From the NCBI RefSeq assembly GCF_013337115.1, contig NZ_SGWE01000001.1, positions 251,001 through 315,000 of the forward strand: DNA of 64,000 nucleotides, given 5' to 3'. Positions 46,243 to 55,683 of this stretch are shown in pieces. Both the position numbers and the translations under genes were made by a program. Within the stretch, counting starts at the first letter, position 1. Each line of letters begins with the position of its first letter. Under the pieces are notes generated by a model. It ran no database searches. It was not told the DNA's origin and saw only the letters and a program-made list of their open reading frames with translations. This DNA comes from Deinococcus sp. JMULE3 (GTDB taxonomy: Bacteria > Deinococcota > Deinococci > Deinococcales > Deinococcaceae).

Positions 46243-48342
46243 ATGAGTCAGGCGACCCTGCACGCCCCCACCGTCCGGACCACCTGTCCCTACTGCGCCG
46301 TGCAGTGCACCTTCGACCTGCACCTCGAACGCGGCCTGCCCGTCAAGGTCACGCCCACCAAGGACTGCCCGGTCGCGCACGGCACCGTCTGCAAGAAGGG
46401 ACTCGCCGCGCTGAACGACCTGCGCCACCCCGAGCGCCTCACCACACCGCTGCTGCGCAAAGGCGGCGAACTCACCCCGGTCGGCTGGGACGAGGCCCTC
46501 GCGTACGTCCGGGACGCCCTGGGCAGCCTGCCCCCCGAACGGATCGGCGTGTTCGGCAGCGGCAGCCTCACGAACGAGAAGACGTACCTGCTTGGCAAGT
46601 TCGCCCGCGTCGCCCTGCGCACCCCCCACATCGACTACAACGGCCGCTACTGCATGGCCAGTGCCAGTGCGGCCCTGAACCGCACTGTCGGCTACGACCG
46701 CGGGCTGGGCTTCCCGGCGGACGACCTGATCCGCAGCGACCTGCTCCTGCTGGTGGGCGCCAACGTCGCCGAGACCCTCCCGCCCCTGATGCAGTACCTC
46801 AAGGGCATCAAGGACCGCGGCGGGACCATCTATGCCATCGACCCGCGCGCCACGACGACCAGCAAGGTCTCCGGGCGGCACCTCGCGCCGCGCCCCGGCA
46901 CGGACGGCATCCTCGCCCTGGGCCTGCTGCACCTCATGAAACAGTGGGGCCGCATCCGCCCCACCGCGCCCGCGCACGGCATGGCGCAGGTCCTCGCGCA
47001 TGCCGACGACTACCCCCCGGCGCGGGTCGCGCACGACTGCGGCCTCACTGAAGCCGACGTATTCGCCCTGGGCCGCGCCTACGCTGAGGCCCGCACGCCC
47101 CTGATCCTCACCGGACGCGGCCCCGAACAGCACACCCAGGGCACCGACACCGTCCAGGCCTGGCTGAACCTCGCGTTCCTCACCGGGCACTTCGGGAAGG
47201 TCGGCGGCGGCTACGCCCCCCTGACCGGGCAGGGCAACGGCCAGGGCGGGCGCGAACACGGACAGAAGAACGACCAGCTGCCCGGCGCGCGCAGCCTGCG
47301 CGACCCCCGCCACCGCGCCGAGATCGCCGCCCTGTGGAACGTCCCCGCTGAGGCGCTGCCGCAGCCCGGCCACAGCGCCCAGGAACTCCTGAACGCCTGC
47401 GGCAACCCCGCCGAGGGTGGCCTGGACGCCCTGATCGTCATCGGCAGCAACCCGGTCGTCAGCGCCGCCGGCGCCGGACAGGTCACGCAGAACCTGAAGG
47501 CACTCAGGCACCTGATCGTGATCGACTTCCTGCCCAGCGAGACCGCGCAGCTCGCCACACTGGTCCTGCCGGGCAGCATGTGGTGCGAGGAGGACGGCAC
47601 CACCACCAACTTAGAAGGCCGCGTGCAGCGCCGCCGCCGCGCCGTCACGCCCCCCGGCGCCGCCCGCGAGGACTGGCGCATCCTGTGCGACCTCGCCGCC
47701 GCGCTGGGCCGCCCCCACGGCTTCACGTACCCCGACTTCCGCGCGCTGCAGGACGAATTCTTCCGCGCCACGCGCGGCGGAAAGGCCGACTACAGCGGCC
47801 TGAGCGCCGACCGTCTCGACCGCTCAAGCGCCCAGTGGCCCGTCAAGACCGCCACCGGTCCCGACACCCCGCACGTGTACGCCCCGCCGTTCCTCACGCC
47901 CGACGGACTGGCGACCCTGCACGTCCCGCAGCTGCGCGCCCCCACCCTGGCCCCCCGCGCCCTGCACCTCACCACCGGCCGCCTGGGGAACCAATACCAG
48001 AGCGGCACCCAGACCCGCCGTAACCCCGCCCTGAAAGCCGAGCAGACCGTGCAGATCCACCCCGACACCGCCCGCGAGCACGGCCTGAGCGCCGGGGACC
48101 TGGTCACGCTGCGCACCGCGCACGGGCAGGCCACCGCGCCCGTTGCCCTCACGCCCGGCCTGAGGCGCGACACGGTGTTCATCTCGTTCCACTGGCCTGA
48201 GAGCGCCAACCTCCTGACCGACCCGCACGCGCTGGACCCGCACTCGCGGATGCCCGGCTTCAAGGCCACGCCCGTCACGCTGCACCCCGCGCACCTGAGC
48301 CTGCCGCTGCCCACCCGCCCGAGCCTCAGTCCGGTGTCCTGA
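46243..48342 (+). CDS. nasA: Assimilatory nitrate reductase, molybdopterin subunit
   Basis: 699 aa. N-terminal [4Fe-4S] site TTCPYCAVQCTF with a later Cys in HGTVCKKGL, then molybdopterin oxidoreductase domains (IDYNGRYCMASASAAL with the likely Mo-ligating Cys, GGGYAPLTGQGNGQGGREHG, VIGSNPVVSA) and a C-terminal dinucleotide-binding domain (LHLTTGRLGNQYQSGTQT). It reduces nitrate to nitrite for NirBD. No twin-Arg signal, consistent with a cytoplasmic assimilatory enzyme. It needs the Mo supplied by modAB. Confidence 0.92.
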   Translation: MSQATLHAPTVRTTCPYCAVQCTFDLHLERGLPVKVTPTKDCPVAHGTVCKKGLAALNDLRHPERLTTPLLRKGGELTPVGWDEALAYVRDALGSLPPERIGVFGSGSLTNEKTYLLGKFARVALRTPHIDYNGRYCMASASAALNRTVGYDRGLGFPADDLIRSDLLLLVGANVAETLPPLMQYLKGIKDRGGTIYAIDPRATTTSKVSGRHLAPRPGTDGILALGLLHLMKQWGRIRPTAPAHGMAQVLAHADDYPPARVAHDCGLTEADVFALGRAYAEARTPLILTGRGPEQHTQGTDTVQAWLNLAFLTGHFGKVGGGYAPLTGQGNGQGGREHGQKNDQLPGARSLRDPRHRAEIAALWNVPAEALPQPGHSAQELLNACGNPAEGGLDALIVIGSNPVVSAAGAGQVTQNLKALRHLIVIDFLPSETAQLATLVLPGSMWCEEDGTTTNLEGRVQRRRRAVTPPGAAREDWRILCDLAAALGRPHGFTYPDFRALQDEFFRATRGGKADYSGLSADRLDRSSAQWPVKTATGPDTPHVYAPPFLTPDGLATLHVPQLRAPTLAPRALHLTTGRLGNQYQSGTQTRRNPALKAEQTVQIHPDTAREHGLSAGDLVTLRTAHGQATAPVALTPGLRRDTVFISFHWPESANLLTDPHALDPHSRMPGFKATPVTLHPAHLSLPLPTRPSLSPVS

Positions 48343-48366
48343 CCCCACCCCCGAGAGGAGCCCGCC

Positions 48367-48387
48367 ATGCCGCCACCCATCCGCTGA
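48367..48387 (+). other. Six-codon leader-like reading frame
   Basis: MPPPIR followed by TGA, with GAGAGGAG 6 bases upstream of its ATG, in the 131-bp gap between nasA and the transporter. Three consecutive prolines can stall ribosomes, so a translation-based control element is possible; otherwise it is chance. Confidence 0.35.
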
Positions 48388-48473
48388 GCACCCCCACCCA
48401 CCGTCCCGTCCGGCCCCCCAGACCCGCGCTCCGCGCCGGTCCACGCCCCCCTATTGCCCACAGGAGGCCCCGC

Positions 48474-49697
48474 ATGACCACGACCCCCGCCGCTCCGCCC
48501 CTGACCGCCGACGCCCGCCGGGTCGTCACCGCCGCCACCCTCGGCTTCACGCTGATGTTCGCCGTGTGGGTCATGTTCGCCATCGTCGGACTGCCCATCC
48601 GCAAGCAGCTGGGCCTGACCGACGCGCAGTTCACGCTGCTGACCGCCATTCCCGTCCTGACCGGCTCGCTGCTGCGCCTCCCGGCGGGCATCTGGGCCGA
48701 CCGCTACGGCGGGAAGACCGTGTTCCTGATCAACACCGTCGTGACCGCCCTGTTCGCCCTGGCCCTCGCCTGGGCCGACGGGTACACCACGCTGCTGGCC
48801 CTCGCGCTCGGCGTCGGCCTCGCGGGCGTCAGCTTCGCCGTCGGGAACGCCTGGATCGCGCAGTGGGTCCCGGTCAGCCGCCAGGGCCTCGCGCTCGGCA
48901 CCTTCGGCGCCGGGAACGCCGGGGCGAGCATCACCAAGCTTCTCGCGCCACTGATGATCACCCTGGTCCCGGCGGGCCTGCTGATTCCCGGCGGGTGGCA
49001 CTTCGTGCCCTTCGTGTTCGGCGTCGCCCTGCTGGTGTGCGCCGCGCTCACCGCCCGCCTCACCCCCGCCGACCGCGCCCAGCCGTCGGGCCGCACCCTG
49101 GGCGACTGGCTGCGCCCGCTGGCCCGCGCGCAGGTGTGGCGCTTCGGGCTGTACTACGTGATCTTCTTCGGCGCGTACGTCGCCTACAGCCTCTACCTGC
49201 CCAAGTACTACGTCGACCACTACGGCATCCCGCTGGCGCAGGCGGGCCTGCTGACCGCCCTGTTTATCTTCCCCGCCAGCCTGCTGCGCCCCCTGGGCGG
49301 CTACCTGTCCGACCGCTTCGGGCCGCGCGCCGTGACCGTCGCCGCGTTCGCCGTCATGCTGGCCGGACTGCTGCCCCTCCTGCGCGACCTGAGCGTCACG
49401 CCGTTCATGCTGCTCACCACCATCGTCGGCATCGGCATGGGCGTCGGCAAGGCCAGCACCTACACCCTGGTCGCCCAGTGGAACCCCGGCCAGATGGGCG
49501 TCGTCGGCGGCCTCGTGGGCCTGCTCGGCGGCCTGGGCGGCTTCATCCTGCCGCTCGCGTTCGCGGCGCTGAAACCCAGCCTGGGCGGCCAGACCGCGTT
49601 CGTGGTGCTGTTCGCACTGACCGCCCTGACCACCGTGATCTTCGTGGCGAACATGGTCCGCCTGAAGGTGCTGGGCCGCCAGCCGAACTTCGCCTGA
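48474..49697 (+). CDS. narK: NarK-type nitrate/nitrite transporter
   Basis: 407 aa, about 12 hydrophobic helices, major facilitator superfamily. RLPAGIWADRYGGK is the loop 2-3 MFS motif. VSFAVGNAWIAQWV and SFAVGNAW-like Gly-rich helices match the NarK/NasA nitrate signature. It follows nasA and should bring nitrate in or export nitrite. GGAGG sits 7 bases before the ATG. Its stop codon is the first triplet of the intergenic repeat at 49695. Confidence 0.92.
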   Translation: MTTTPAAPPLTADARRVVTAATLGFTLMFAVWVMFAIVGLPIRKQLGLTDAQFTLLTAIPVLTGSLLRLPAGIWADRYGGKTVFLINTVVTALFALALAWADGYTTLLALALGVGLAGVSFAVGNAWIAQWVPVSRQGLALGTFGAGNAGASITKLLAPLMITLVPAGLLIPGGWHFVPFVFGVALLVCAALTARLTPADRAQPSGRTLGDWLRPLARAQVWRFGLYYVIFFGAYVAYSLYLPKYYVDHYGIPLAQAGLLTALFIFPASLLRPLGGYLSDRFGPRAVTVAAFAVMLAGLLPLLRDLSVTPFMLLTTIVGIGMGVGKASTYTLVAQWNPGQMGVVGGLVGLLGGLGGFILPLAFAALKPSLGGQTAFVVLFALTALTTVIFVANMVRLKVLGRQPNFA

Positions 49698-49868
49698 TAC
49701 GGGATGAAATTGACCTGCTTGCACCGTGATCGCGTTCCGTTGTCCCCTCTCCCACAGGGGGAGAGGGAGGGACTCGCAGAGCGGCGCAGCTGAGGAGCGA
49801 AGCGACGGAAGGGTGAGGGGGCCACCGGGCGACTCGGAATGACGTGGAATCACTTGAATCCCGTATGA
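49695..49868. repeat. Intergenic inverted-repeat element, copy B
   Basis: 174 bp from TGATACGGGATG to AATCCCGTATGA, closely matching copy A at 32582-32734, plus about 21 extra bases around 49770-49791. The left end coincides with the narK stop codon, which hints at insertion or use as a terminator. No gene inside. Confidence 0.88.
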
Positions 49869-49893
49869 CTCCCGGCTCTGCGGGCCGACCGGA

Positions 49894-51666
49894 TCACGAC
49901 CGGTCGGCCCGCTCCTGTACGCCCGCCACCACCACGCGGTTCCGCCCGGCGCGTTTGGCGGCGTACAGCGCCTGATCCGCCGCCGCGACCAGCGCCTCCC
50001 CGCTGCCGCCCGGCGTGAGGCCCGCCACGCCCAGTGACACCGTCACCTGCCCCAGCGCGATCCCGTCGTGCGACAGGTCCAGCGCCGCCACCCGCGCGCG
50101 CAGCGTCTCGGCCAGCGCCGCCGCCTGCCCCACATCCGTCTGCGGGAGCAGCAGCGTGAATTCCTCCCCGCCGGGCCGCGCCGGGGTGCTGCCGGGCGGC
50201 GCCACCTCGCGCAGCGCCGCGCTGACCCGCACGAGCGCCGCGTCCCCTGCGTCGTGCCCGAACGTGTCGTTCAGGCGCTTGAAGTGATCGATGTCCAGCG
50301 CCACCACGCTCAGCGGCTCGCCCCCCTGCGCCGCCGCGACGCCTGACGCCAGCTGCGCCTCCAGGTGACGGCGGTTGAACAGGCCCGTCAGCGGGTCCCG
50401 GATGGACTGCTGCAGCAGCCGGTCCTGCAGGCGCAGACTCGCCAGGGCCAGCGCCACCTGCCGCGCCACGTCGTTCAGCGCCTCACGCAGCGCGCCCAGG
50501 TCCGCGTCCGGTCCCGGCTGCACGCGGATCAGGCCCAGTGTCTCCCCGTGCGAGAACAGCGGCGCGCACAGGTACCCGCCCGGCATTCCCGCGCAGCCGG
50601 GCATGAAGGGTCTCCCCGCTCCGTCCCCCTGCGTCTCACCGCGCCGCAGCGCCCAGCAGGACTCCGGGCCGGGCGTGAGCATCTCCTCGCCCCACGCCGC
50701 CGCCGGGAGCAGCAGGTTCCGCGACGCGTTGTGCTGCGCGAGTTGACCACTCGTGCCCGGCAGCAGGTGCGGCAGCGCCCGCGCCAGGATCTCCGTGCCC
50801 TCCGCGACGCTGCGGGCCGCCTGCAGCGCGTCACTCAGGCGCGCCAGATCGCTCAGCCACGCGTTGCGGGTCGCGAGCTCGTCCGCCGCGCGCGCCGACG
50901 ACGCCCGCGCCTCCTGCACGCCGCGCGCCATGCGGTTGAACGCCCCGGCCAGCTCGCGGTACTCCCGCGGTCCCCGCTCGGTGACGGTCGCCGCGCCGTG
51001 ATCCGTCACGCGCCGCGTGCCGCGCCCCAGTGCCGAGAGCGGCCCGGTCAGCAGCCGCGCCGTGAGCAGCGTGATCCCCACGCTGAGCAGCAGCAGTGTC
51101 ACTGCCGCGCCCACCAGCACCCGGCGCAGTTCCCCCAGTTGCGCCTGCGCGCGGGCGTCCACGTCCCGCAACTGCCGCCCGAGCGATTCTTCGATCCCGC
51201 CGATGTCTGCCCGGATCTGATCCAGGATCCGTTTGCCCCGGCCGCTACGCACCATCGCCTCCGCCTCGGCGGGCCGGTCGGGCCGCAGGCGGATCTCGGG
51301 CTGCGCGATCTCCGCCTGCCACTGCCGGATCAGGTCCGAGACCTGCCCCAGCCGCGCGCGGTCCGCGTCACCCAGGGTCGCGCCTCCGCGCAGCGCGTCG
51401 ATCACCGCCGGGTACGCCGCCTCGCCCCGGTAGTACGGTTCCAGGAACGCCGGTTGCCCCGCGATCACATAGCCCCGCACACCGGTCTCCATGTCCAGGA
51501 CGTGCGTCAGCAGCTCCGCCGTGTGTTCCAGCTGCGTGCGGGTCTCGGTGACCTGCGCCAGGGTCTGCACCCGGCGGTCCAGGCTTCCCTGCAGGACCAG
51601 GAAGGTCGCCAGCAGCAGCGCCCAGAACGGCAACTGGGTCAGGAGCAGCAGGTGACGCAGACGCAT
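49894..51666 (-). CDS. CHASE3-HAMP-GAF-GGDEF diguanylate cyclase
   Basis: 590 aa from ATG 51666. An N-terminal membrane helix (LLLLTQLPFWALLLATFLVL) is followed by an extracytoplasmic CHASE3-like domain (DMETGVRGYVIAGQPAFLEP), a second helix near 185-205, HAMP (ALGRGTRRVTDHG), GAF (about 275-420) and GGDEF (about 430-590) with RPGGEEFTLLLP. It should convert an external cue into cyclic di-GMP. It lies 74 bases after the REC-GGDEF gene on the same strand. Confidence 0.88.
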   Translation of the reverse strand: MRLRHLLLLTQLPFWALLLATFLVLQGSLDRRVQTLAQVTETRTQLEHTAELLTHVLDMETGVRGYVIAGQPAFLEPYYRGEAAYPAVIDALRGGATLGDADRARLGQVSDLIRQWQAEIAQPEIRLRPDRPAEAEAMVRSGRGKRILDQIRADIGGIEESLGRQLRDVDARAQAQLGELRRVLVGAAVTLLLLSVGITLLTARLLTGPLSALGRGTRRVTDHGAATVTERGPREYRELAGAFNRMARGVQEARASSARAADELATRNAWLSDLARLSDALQAARSVAEGTEILARALPHLLPGTSGQLAQHNASRNLLLPAAAWGEEMLTPGPESCWALRRGETQGDGAGRPFMPGCAGMPGGYLCAPLFSHGETLGLIRVQPGPDADLGALREALNDVARQVALALASLRLQDRLLQQSIRDPLTGLFNRRHLEAQLASGVAAAQGGEPLSVVALDIDHFKRLNDTFGHDAGDAALVRVSAALREVAPPGSTPARPGGEEFTLLLPQTDVGQAAALAETLRARVAALDLSHDGIALGQVTVSLGVAGLTPGGSGEALVAAADQALYAAKRAGRNRVVVAGVQERADRS

Positions 51667-51740
51667 GCCCGACACTCTAGGCGACCGGAACGGCCCGCCG
51701 CATCCGGCCCGCCGGGGGCAGCGGCCGGGGCGTGTCCGGT

Positions 51741-52790
51741 TCAGGTGGGCGGCTGATCCGCCCCGGACCCCGCAGGCGTGGGAGGCCGCACGTCCGGCGC
51801 GCCCGGCACGTCCAGCGGGTGCGTCCAGGCGAACGCGCCGTTGCGGCCCGCGTGCTTGGCGCGGTACAGCGCCTGATCCGCTGCCTCGCGCAGCGGCACC
51901 TCCCCCGTGAGTTCCGTGCAGGCCACCCCCAGGCTGACCGTCACGTACCCCAGCGGGTGCCCCGGATGCGGCAGGCGGCGCTCCGTGAGGGCCGAGATGA
52001 CCCGCCGCGCGACCGTCAGCCCCCCGGTCAGGTCCGTGTCGAGCAGCAGCAGCGCGAACTCCTCGCCGCCGTAGCGGGCGGTCAGGTCGGTGCGGCGCGG
52101 CGTGCAGTCGCGCAGCAGCGCCGCGACCTCCTGCAGGCACGCGTCCCCGGCCGGGTGGCCGAGCGTGTCGTTGTACCGCTTGAAGTGATCGATGTCCAGC
52201 ATGATCAGCGTGACGCTCAGGCCGCTGCGGGCGTGCAGGGACAGCGCGCGGTCCAGGTGCGCGTCGAACGCCCGTCGGTTGGCGATCCCGGTCAGGCCGT
52301 CCGTGACGCTCAGTTCCGTCAGTTGCTCGTTCAGGCTGCGCAGGGACGCCGTCATGAGTTCCAGTTGCGCCTCGCGTTCCCGCCGCGCCCGCAGCGCCCG
52401 CGTCAGCCGCGCCGCGTGCAGGGTCCGCGCGCACAGCACCGTGGGCCGCACGGGTTTCGTGACGTAATCGTTCGCGCCCGCCGCGAAGGCCTCGTCCAAC
52501 CGGTCGTCCTCCTGCAGCGCCGTGACCATGATCACGCTCAGGTCCTGCAGGTGCGCGTGAGCGCGCAGTTCCCGCAGGAACGTCAGGCCGTCCGTGCCGG
52601 GCATCACCAGGTCCAGCAGCAGCACGTCCACGTCCGTGTGCCCGCCGCGCAGCCCCAGCGCCTCACGCGCCCCGTCCAGCGTCGCCGGGGCCTCCACGCG
52701 CGCCCCGAGCCCCTGCAGCGACTGCCGGAGCATGGCGCGCATCAGGGCGCTGTCGTCCACGATCAGGACGTGCAGCGGCTCGGGCGTCAC
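51741..52790 (-). CDS. REC-GGDEF response regulator
   Basis: 349 aa. Residues about 5-130 are a receiver domain (VLIVDDSALMRAML, LLLDLVMPGTDGL with phospho-Asp, VTALQEDD, VTKPVRP). About 160-325 is GGDEF with [13 protein letters not shown]. Phosphorylation should activate cyclic di-GMP synthesis, as in PleD/WspR. The start overlaps the stop of the Hpt gene by 4 bases, giving a phosphotransfer protein and its target. Confidence 0.92.
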   Translation of the reverse strand: MTPEPLHVLIVDDSALMRAMLRQSLQGLGARVEAPATLDGAREALGLRGGHTDVDVLLLDLVMPGTDGLTFLRELRAHAHLQDLSVIMVTALQEDDRLDEAFAAGANDYVTKPVRPTVLCARTLHAARLTRALRARREREAQLELMTASLRSLNEQLTELSVTDGLTGIANRRAFDAHLDRALSLHARSGLSVTLIMLDIDHFKRYNDTLGHPAGDACLQEVAALLRDCTPRRTDLTARYGGEEFALLLLDTDLTGGLTVARRVISALTERRLPHPGHPLGYVTVSLGVACTELTGEVPLREAADQALYRAKHAGRNGAFAWTHPLDVPGAPDVRPPTPAGSGADQPPT

Positions 52791-53146
52791 GGGCCACCGC
52801 CGCTGTCATACCCGCGCAGGCGCCCGCACAGGTCGCTCGCCGCCGCAGACGGGGCCGCGCCGGGCCGCAGGTCCCCCAGTTCCGCCCCCAGCACCTCGCA
52901 CGCGATCCCGGCGTCCGCCAGCCACGCGGGTGAACCGTTCGGCGGCTCGCCGCCCAGCAGCCGCTCCAGCTCGGCCGCGACCAGCTGCACCCCGCGCACG
53001 TCCAGCATCGCCGCGCTGCCCTTCAGCGTGTGCGCCGCCACGAACGCCGCCTGCCACTGCGTGTCCGGCTCGCGGCACAGGCGCCGCAACTGCGCGAGGT
53101 GCCCGGCGGCCTCCTCCGCGAACAGGTCCATGAACTCCGCCGTCAT
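52787..53146 (-). CDS. Histidine phosphotransfer (Hpt) protein
   Basis: 119 aa from ATG 53146 with GGAGG 6 bases upstream; the frame opens at 53224 without a ribosome site. Four-helix Hpt domain with the phospho-histidine in FVAAHTLKGSAAML. It should relay phosphate to the overlapping REC-GGDEF protein. The hybrid kinase that feeds it is not in the window. Confidence 0.88.
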   Translation of the reverse strand: MTAEFMDLFAEEAAGHLAQLRRLCREPDTQWQAAFVAAHTLKGSAAMLDVRGVQLVAAELERLLGGEPPNGSPAWLADAGIACEVLGAELGDLRPGAAPSAAASDLCGRLRGYDSGGGP

Positions 53147-53356
53147 CACGGCCTCCCTCCCGTGCACCGGGCGGCGCGTCCATCCACACGAACCCGCCTC
53201 ACCGGCAGGCCCACAGGCATCCATGCGAGAGGGGCGACTGACATGCTTCGACTGTGCGGCGGCGCCTCTTGCAGACTTCTCACGCCCACGTTCATTGACG
53301 CGCGCCGGTGCAAAACGTCACGCCGCGCCTGCACAGCGGAGTGTCATGATGCCCGC

Positions 53357-54406
53357 ATGACCCCCGAAGCGGACCGACTGAACGCCCTGGCCCGGTACGC
53401 CGTGCTGGACACCCTGCCGGAGAACGCCTTCGACCGCGTGACCCGCATCGCCGCGCGACTGTTCCACGCGCCCATCGCGCTGGTCACGCTCGTGGACCAG
53501 GACCGCCAGTGGTTCAAGGCGTGCCTCGGCCTGGACCTGCGCCAGACCGACCGGTCCGTGTCGTTCTGCACGTACACCATCCAGTCCGACGGGGTCATGG
53601 TCATCCTGGACGCCACGCGCGACCCGCTGTTCGAACACAACCCGCTCGTGACCGGCGCGCCCCACATCCGCTTCTACGCCGGCGCGCCACTGGTCACCCC
53701 GGACGGCTTCCGGCTGGGCAGCCTGTGCGTGATCGACCAGCGGCCCCGCGAGACCTTCCCCGAATCGGACCGGGCGCTGCTGACCGACCTGGCGCAGTCG
53801 GTCGTGACCGAACTGGAACTGCGCTTCACGCAGCGCACCCTGACCCAGGAAGCCGAGGCCCGCGCGGGCCTGCTGCGCACCGTGCAGGACGCCCAGACCC
53901 TCGCCGAGGCGCTGCTGGGCGTCAGTCAGCTGACCAACTTGGACCTGTCCGTCGAGGAGACCGCCACCTTCGCGCTGCCGCTGACCGCGCACAGCGCCGG
54001 GGTGGACTGGGCCGCGCTGCTGCGCCTGGATCACGTCATGACCGCCCTGACCCACTGGACCGGCAGCGCCGCCGGAGAAGCGTTCCACGCCGCGCTGCCC
54101 GACCAGCTCCCGCGTGGCGAGGGGCTCGCGTGGCAGGTCGCCGACCGCGACACCCCGCACTACGCGCACGACTACGCCCAGCAGGACGGCGCCGCCGCGG
54201 CGGTCGCGCAGGCCGGAGGGGACGCCGTGGCCTACGTGCCGCTGGGCGCGTTCCACGGCGCGCAGTACGTCGCCGCGTACGCCCTGACCGGAACGGGCCG
54301 CGCGTGGTCAGCGCGGCAGCGGGAACTGCTCGAGGCGTCAGCGGGCATCGTCCGGCAGGCGATGTGGAACCGGCACCAGCGGGAACAGCCGGTGCCGGTG
54401 TACTGA
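53357..54406 (+). CDS. GAF-only signalling protein
   Basis: 349 aa from ATG 53357. GAF 1 (about 10-160) contains RQWFKACLGLDLRQ and YAGAPLVTPDGFRLGSLCV; a second GAF-like region spans about 185-340. It parallels the first 330 residues of the cyclase at 10123-11610 but ends without any GGDEF domain. It may be a sensor that partners other GGDEF proteins, or a truncated cyclase. Divergent from the Hpt gene. Confidence 0.82.
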   Translation: MTPEADRLNALARYAVLDTLPENAFDRVTRIAARLFHAPIALVTLVDQDRQWFKACLGLDLRQTDRSVSFCTYTIQSDGVMVILDATRDPLFEHNPLVTGAPHIRFYAGAPLVTPDGFRLGSLCVIDQRPRETFPESDRALLTDLAQSVVTELELRFTQRTLTQEAEARAGLLRTVQDAQTLAEALLGVSQLTNLDLSVEETATFALPLTAHSAGVDWAALLRLDHVMTALTHWTGSAAGEAFHAALPDQLPRGEGLAWQVADRDTPHYAHDYAQQDGAAAAVAQAGGDAVAYVPLGAFHGAQYVAAYALTGTGRAWSARQRELLEASAGIVRQAMWNRHQREQPVPVY

Positions 54407-54414
54407 CCCCGCCG

Positions 54415-54750
54415 TCAGACGGGGGGGCGGGTGCAGATCAGGCCGTTGAAGTACAGTTCGTCCCGCGCCTGCTTGCCGTTCTGGTTCAGGTGTTCGTGCG
54501 CCATGTGCGCGTCGTAGGCCTGCTGAGAGACGCTGATCACCACGTAGCCGTTGCTGTCCACGGCGCTCGTCGCGTGGCAGATCAGGAGCTTGTTGGGGTG
54601 GTTCTCCCCGTAACTGCCGCCGTTCCCGCGCGGGTAGCCGGGCAGGTCGATCTTGACGACCACGCCGTCCGGCAGGATGGTGGTCTCGGGTCGGTCGGCC
54701 AGGGCGGAGCCGAGGCCAAGGGCGGCGAGCAGGGTCAGGGTTCTGAACAT
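54415..54750 (-). CDS. Small secreted protein with CHAT-like domain
   Basis: 111 aa from ATG 54750 with GGAGGA 5 bases upstream. Signal peptide MFRTLTLLAALGLGSALA. The mature part contains KLLICHATSAVDSNGYVVIS followed by VSQQAYDAHMAHE, a pattern found as a small repeat in extracellular proteins (CHAT, YVVI, AHxxH). Conserved Cys and His could bind metal. Function unknown. Confidence 0.75.
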   Translation of the reverse strand: MFRTLTLLAALGLGSALADRPETTILPDGVVVKIDLPGYPRGNGGSYGENHPNKLLICHATSAVDSNGYVVISVSQQAYDAHMAHEHLNQNGKQARDELYFNGLICTRPPV

Positions 54751-55029
54751 GGAATCCTCCGGCGAGATGAGGTGAACTTCACAGAGCGGCTCAGGTAGTG
54801 TAGTTTTTTTCACGCGTGAGTGTGTGTGCGTTCCCTTCACGTCACCTGCCCCCGGGTGGGGGAGGCCGACCGGGCGGCACTCATGAACGGGACGCCCGGC
54901 GCCCCCGCGCCGGAAGGGGCACCCCCCCGATTTCACCTTCAACCGCTGTCCCCCGGTGCGCGAGCTGACTCGCGTGGCTCGCCTGCCCGCTCTGCTGCGC
55001 CGCTCTATGAGTCCGTACGAATGGTGCCG
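54751..55029. other. Intergenic region with probable repeat remnant
   Basis: 279 bp without a gene. It has a T7 tract (near 54804) and hairpins (CCGGGCGGCACT, CCCCCGCGCCGG). Bases 54964-55021, including GCTCTGCTGCGCCGCTC and GAGTCCGTACGA, resemble one end of the intergenic elements at 49695 and 13596. Confidence 0.45.
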
Positions 55030-55683
55030 TCAGTACTCGATGCCGGTCTGCCCGCCGATCCCCTGCTCGTAGGCGTGCTTGACGGGATGGATCTCACTGA
55101 CCGTGTCGGCCAGTGCCACGAGTTCCGGCAGGGCGTCCCGGCCGGTGATGACCACGTGCAGGCGGGGGTCGCGGGCGCGCAGGGTGGCTTCCACGTCCGC
55201 CCAGGGCACCCAGCCGTACTTGAGGGGGTACGTGAACTCGTCCAGGACGATCAGGTCGTCCTCGCCGGACTGGATGGCGTCCCGCGCGAGTTCCCAGCCG
55301 TGCGCGGCCAGCGCCGCCGAGTTCTCCAGGTCGCGGCTGCGCCACGTCCAGCCGTCCCCGAGGCCCTGGTACGGGATGCCCAGCAGGTCCAGGGTGCGGT
55401 GCTCGCCGAACTTCGCGGTGTCGTGCTTCAGGAACTGGAACATCCGCGCCTTCAGGCCGCGTCCGTGCGCGCGGATCATCAGGCCCAGCGCGGCGGTCGT
55501 CTTGCCCTTGCCGTTGCCGGTGTTCACGATCAGCAGGCCGCGGCGGCCCTTGCTGATCCCCTCGGGTTTGCGGTACGCGTCGCGCTGCGCGGTGAGGTCC
55601 TGCATGGCGCGCGCGCGGCGTTCCTCCGTGCTGACTGCAGTGTTGTCGGTGCCGGTCCGGTCGGGGGTGGGGGCGTCGGTCAC
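55030..55683 (-). CDS. cobO: Corrinoid adenosyltransferase (CobA/CobO type)
   Basis: 217 aa from GTG 55683, overlapping the stop of the upstream gene. P-loop [20 protein letters not shown], then [37 protein letters not shown] and [14 protein letters not shown], all typical of CobO/BtuR. It transfers adenosyl from ATP to cob(I)alamin or a cobyrinate precursor. With the B12-binding protein and the upstream riboswitch this is a corrinoid salvage operon. Confidence 0.94.
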   Translation of the reverse strand: MTDAPTPDRTGTDNTAVSTEERRARAMQDLTAQRDAYRKPEGISKGRRGLLIVNTGNGKGKTTAALGLMIRAHGRGLKARMFQFLKHDTAKFGEHRTLDLLGIPYQGLGDGWTWRSRDLENSAALAAHGWELARDAIQSGEDDLIVLDEFTYPLKYGWVPWADVEATLRARDPRLHVVITGRDALPELVALADTVSEIHPVKHAYEQGIGGQTGIEY

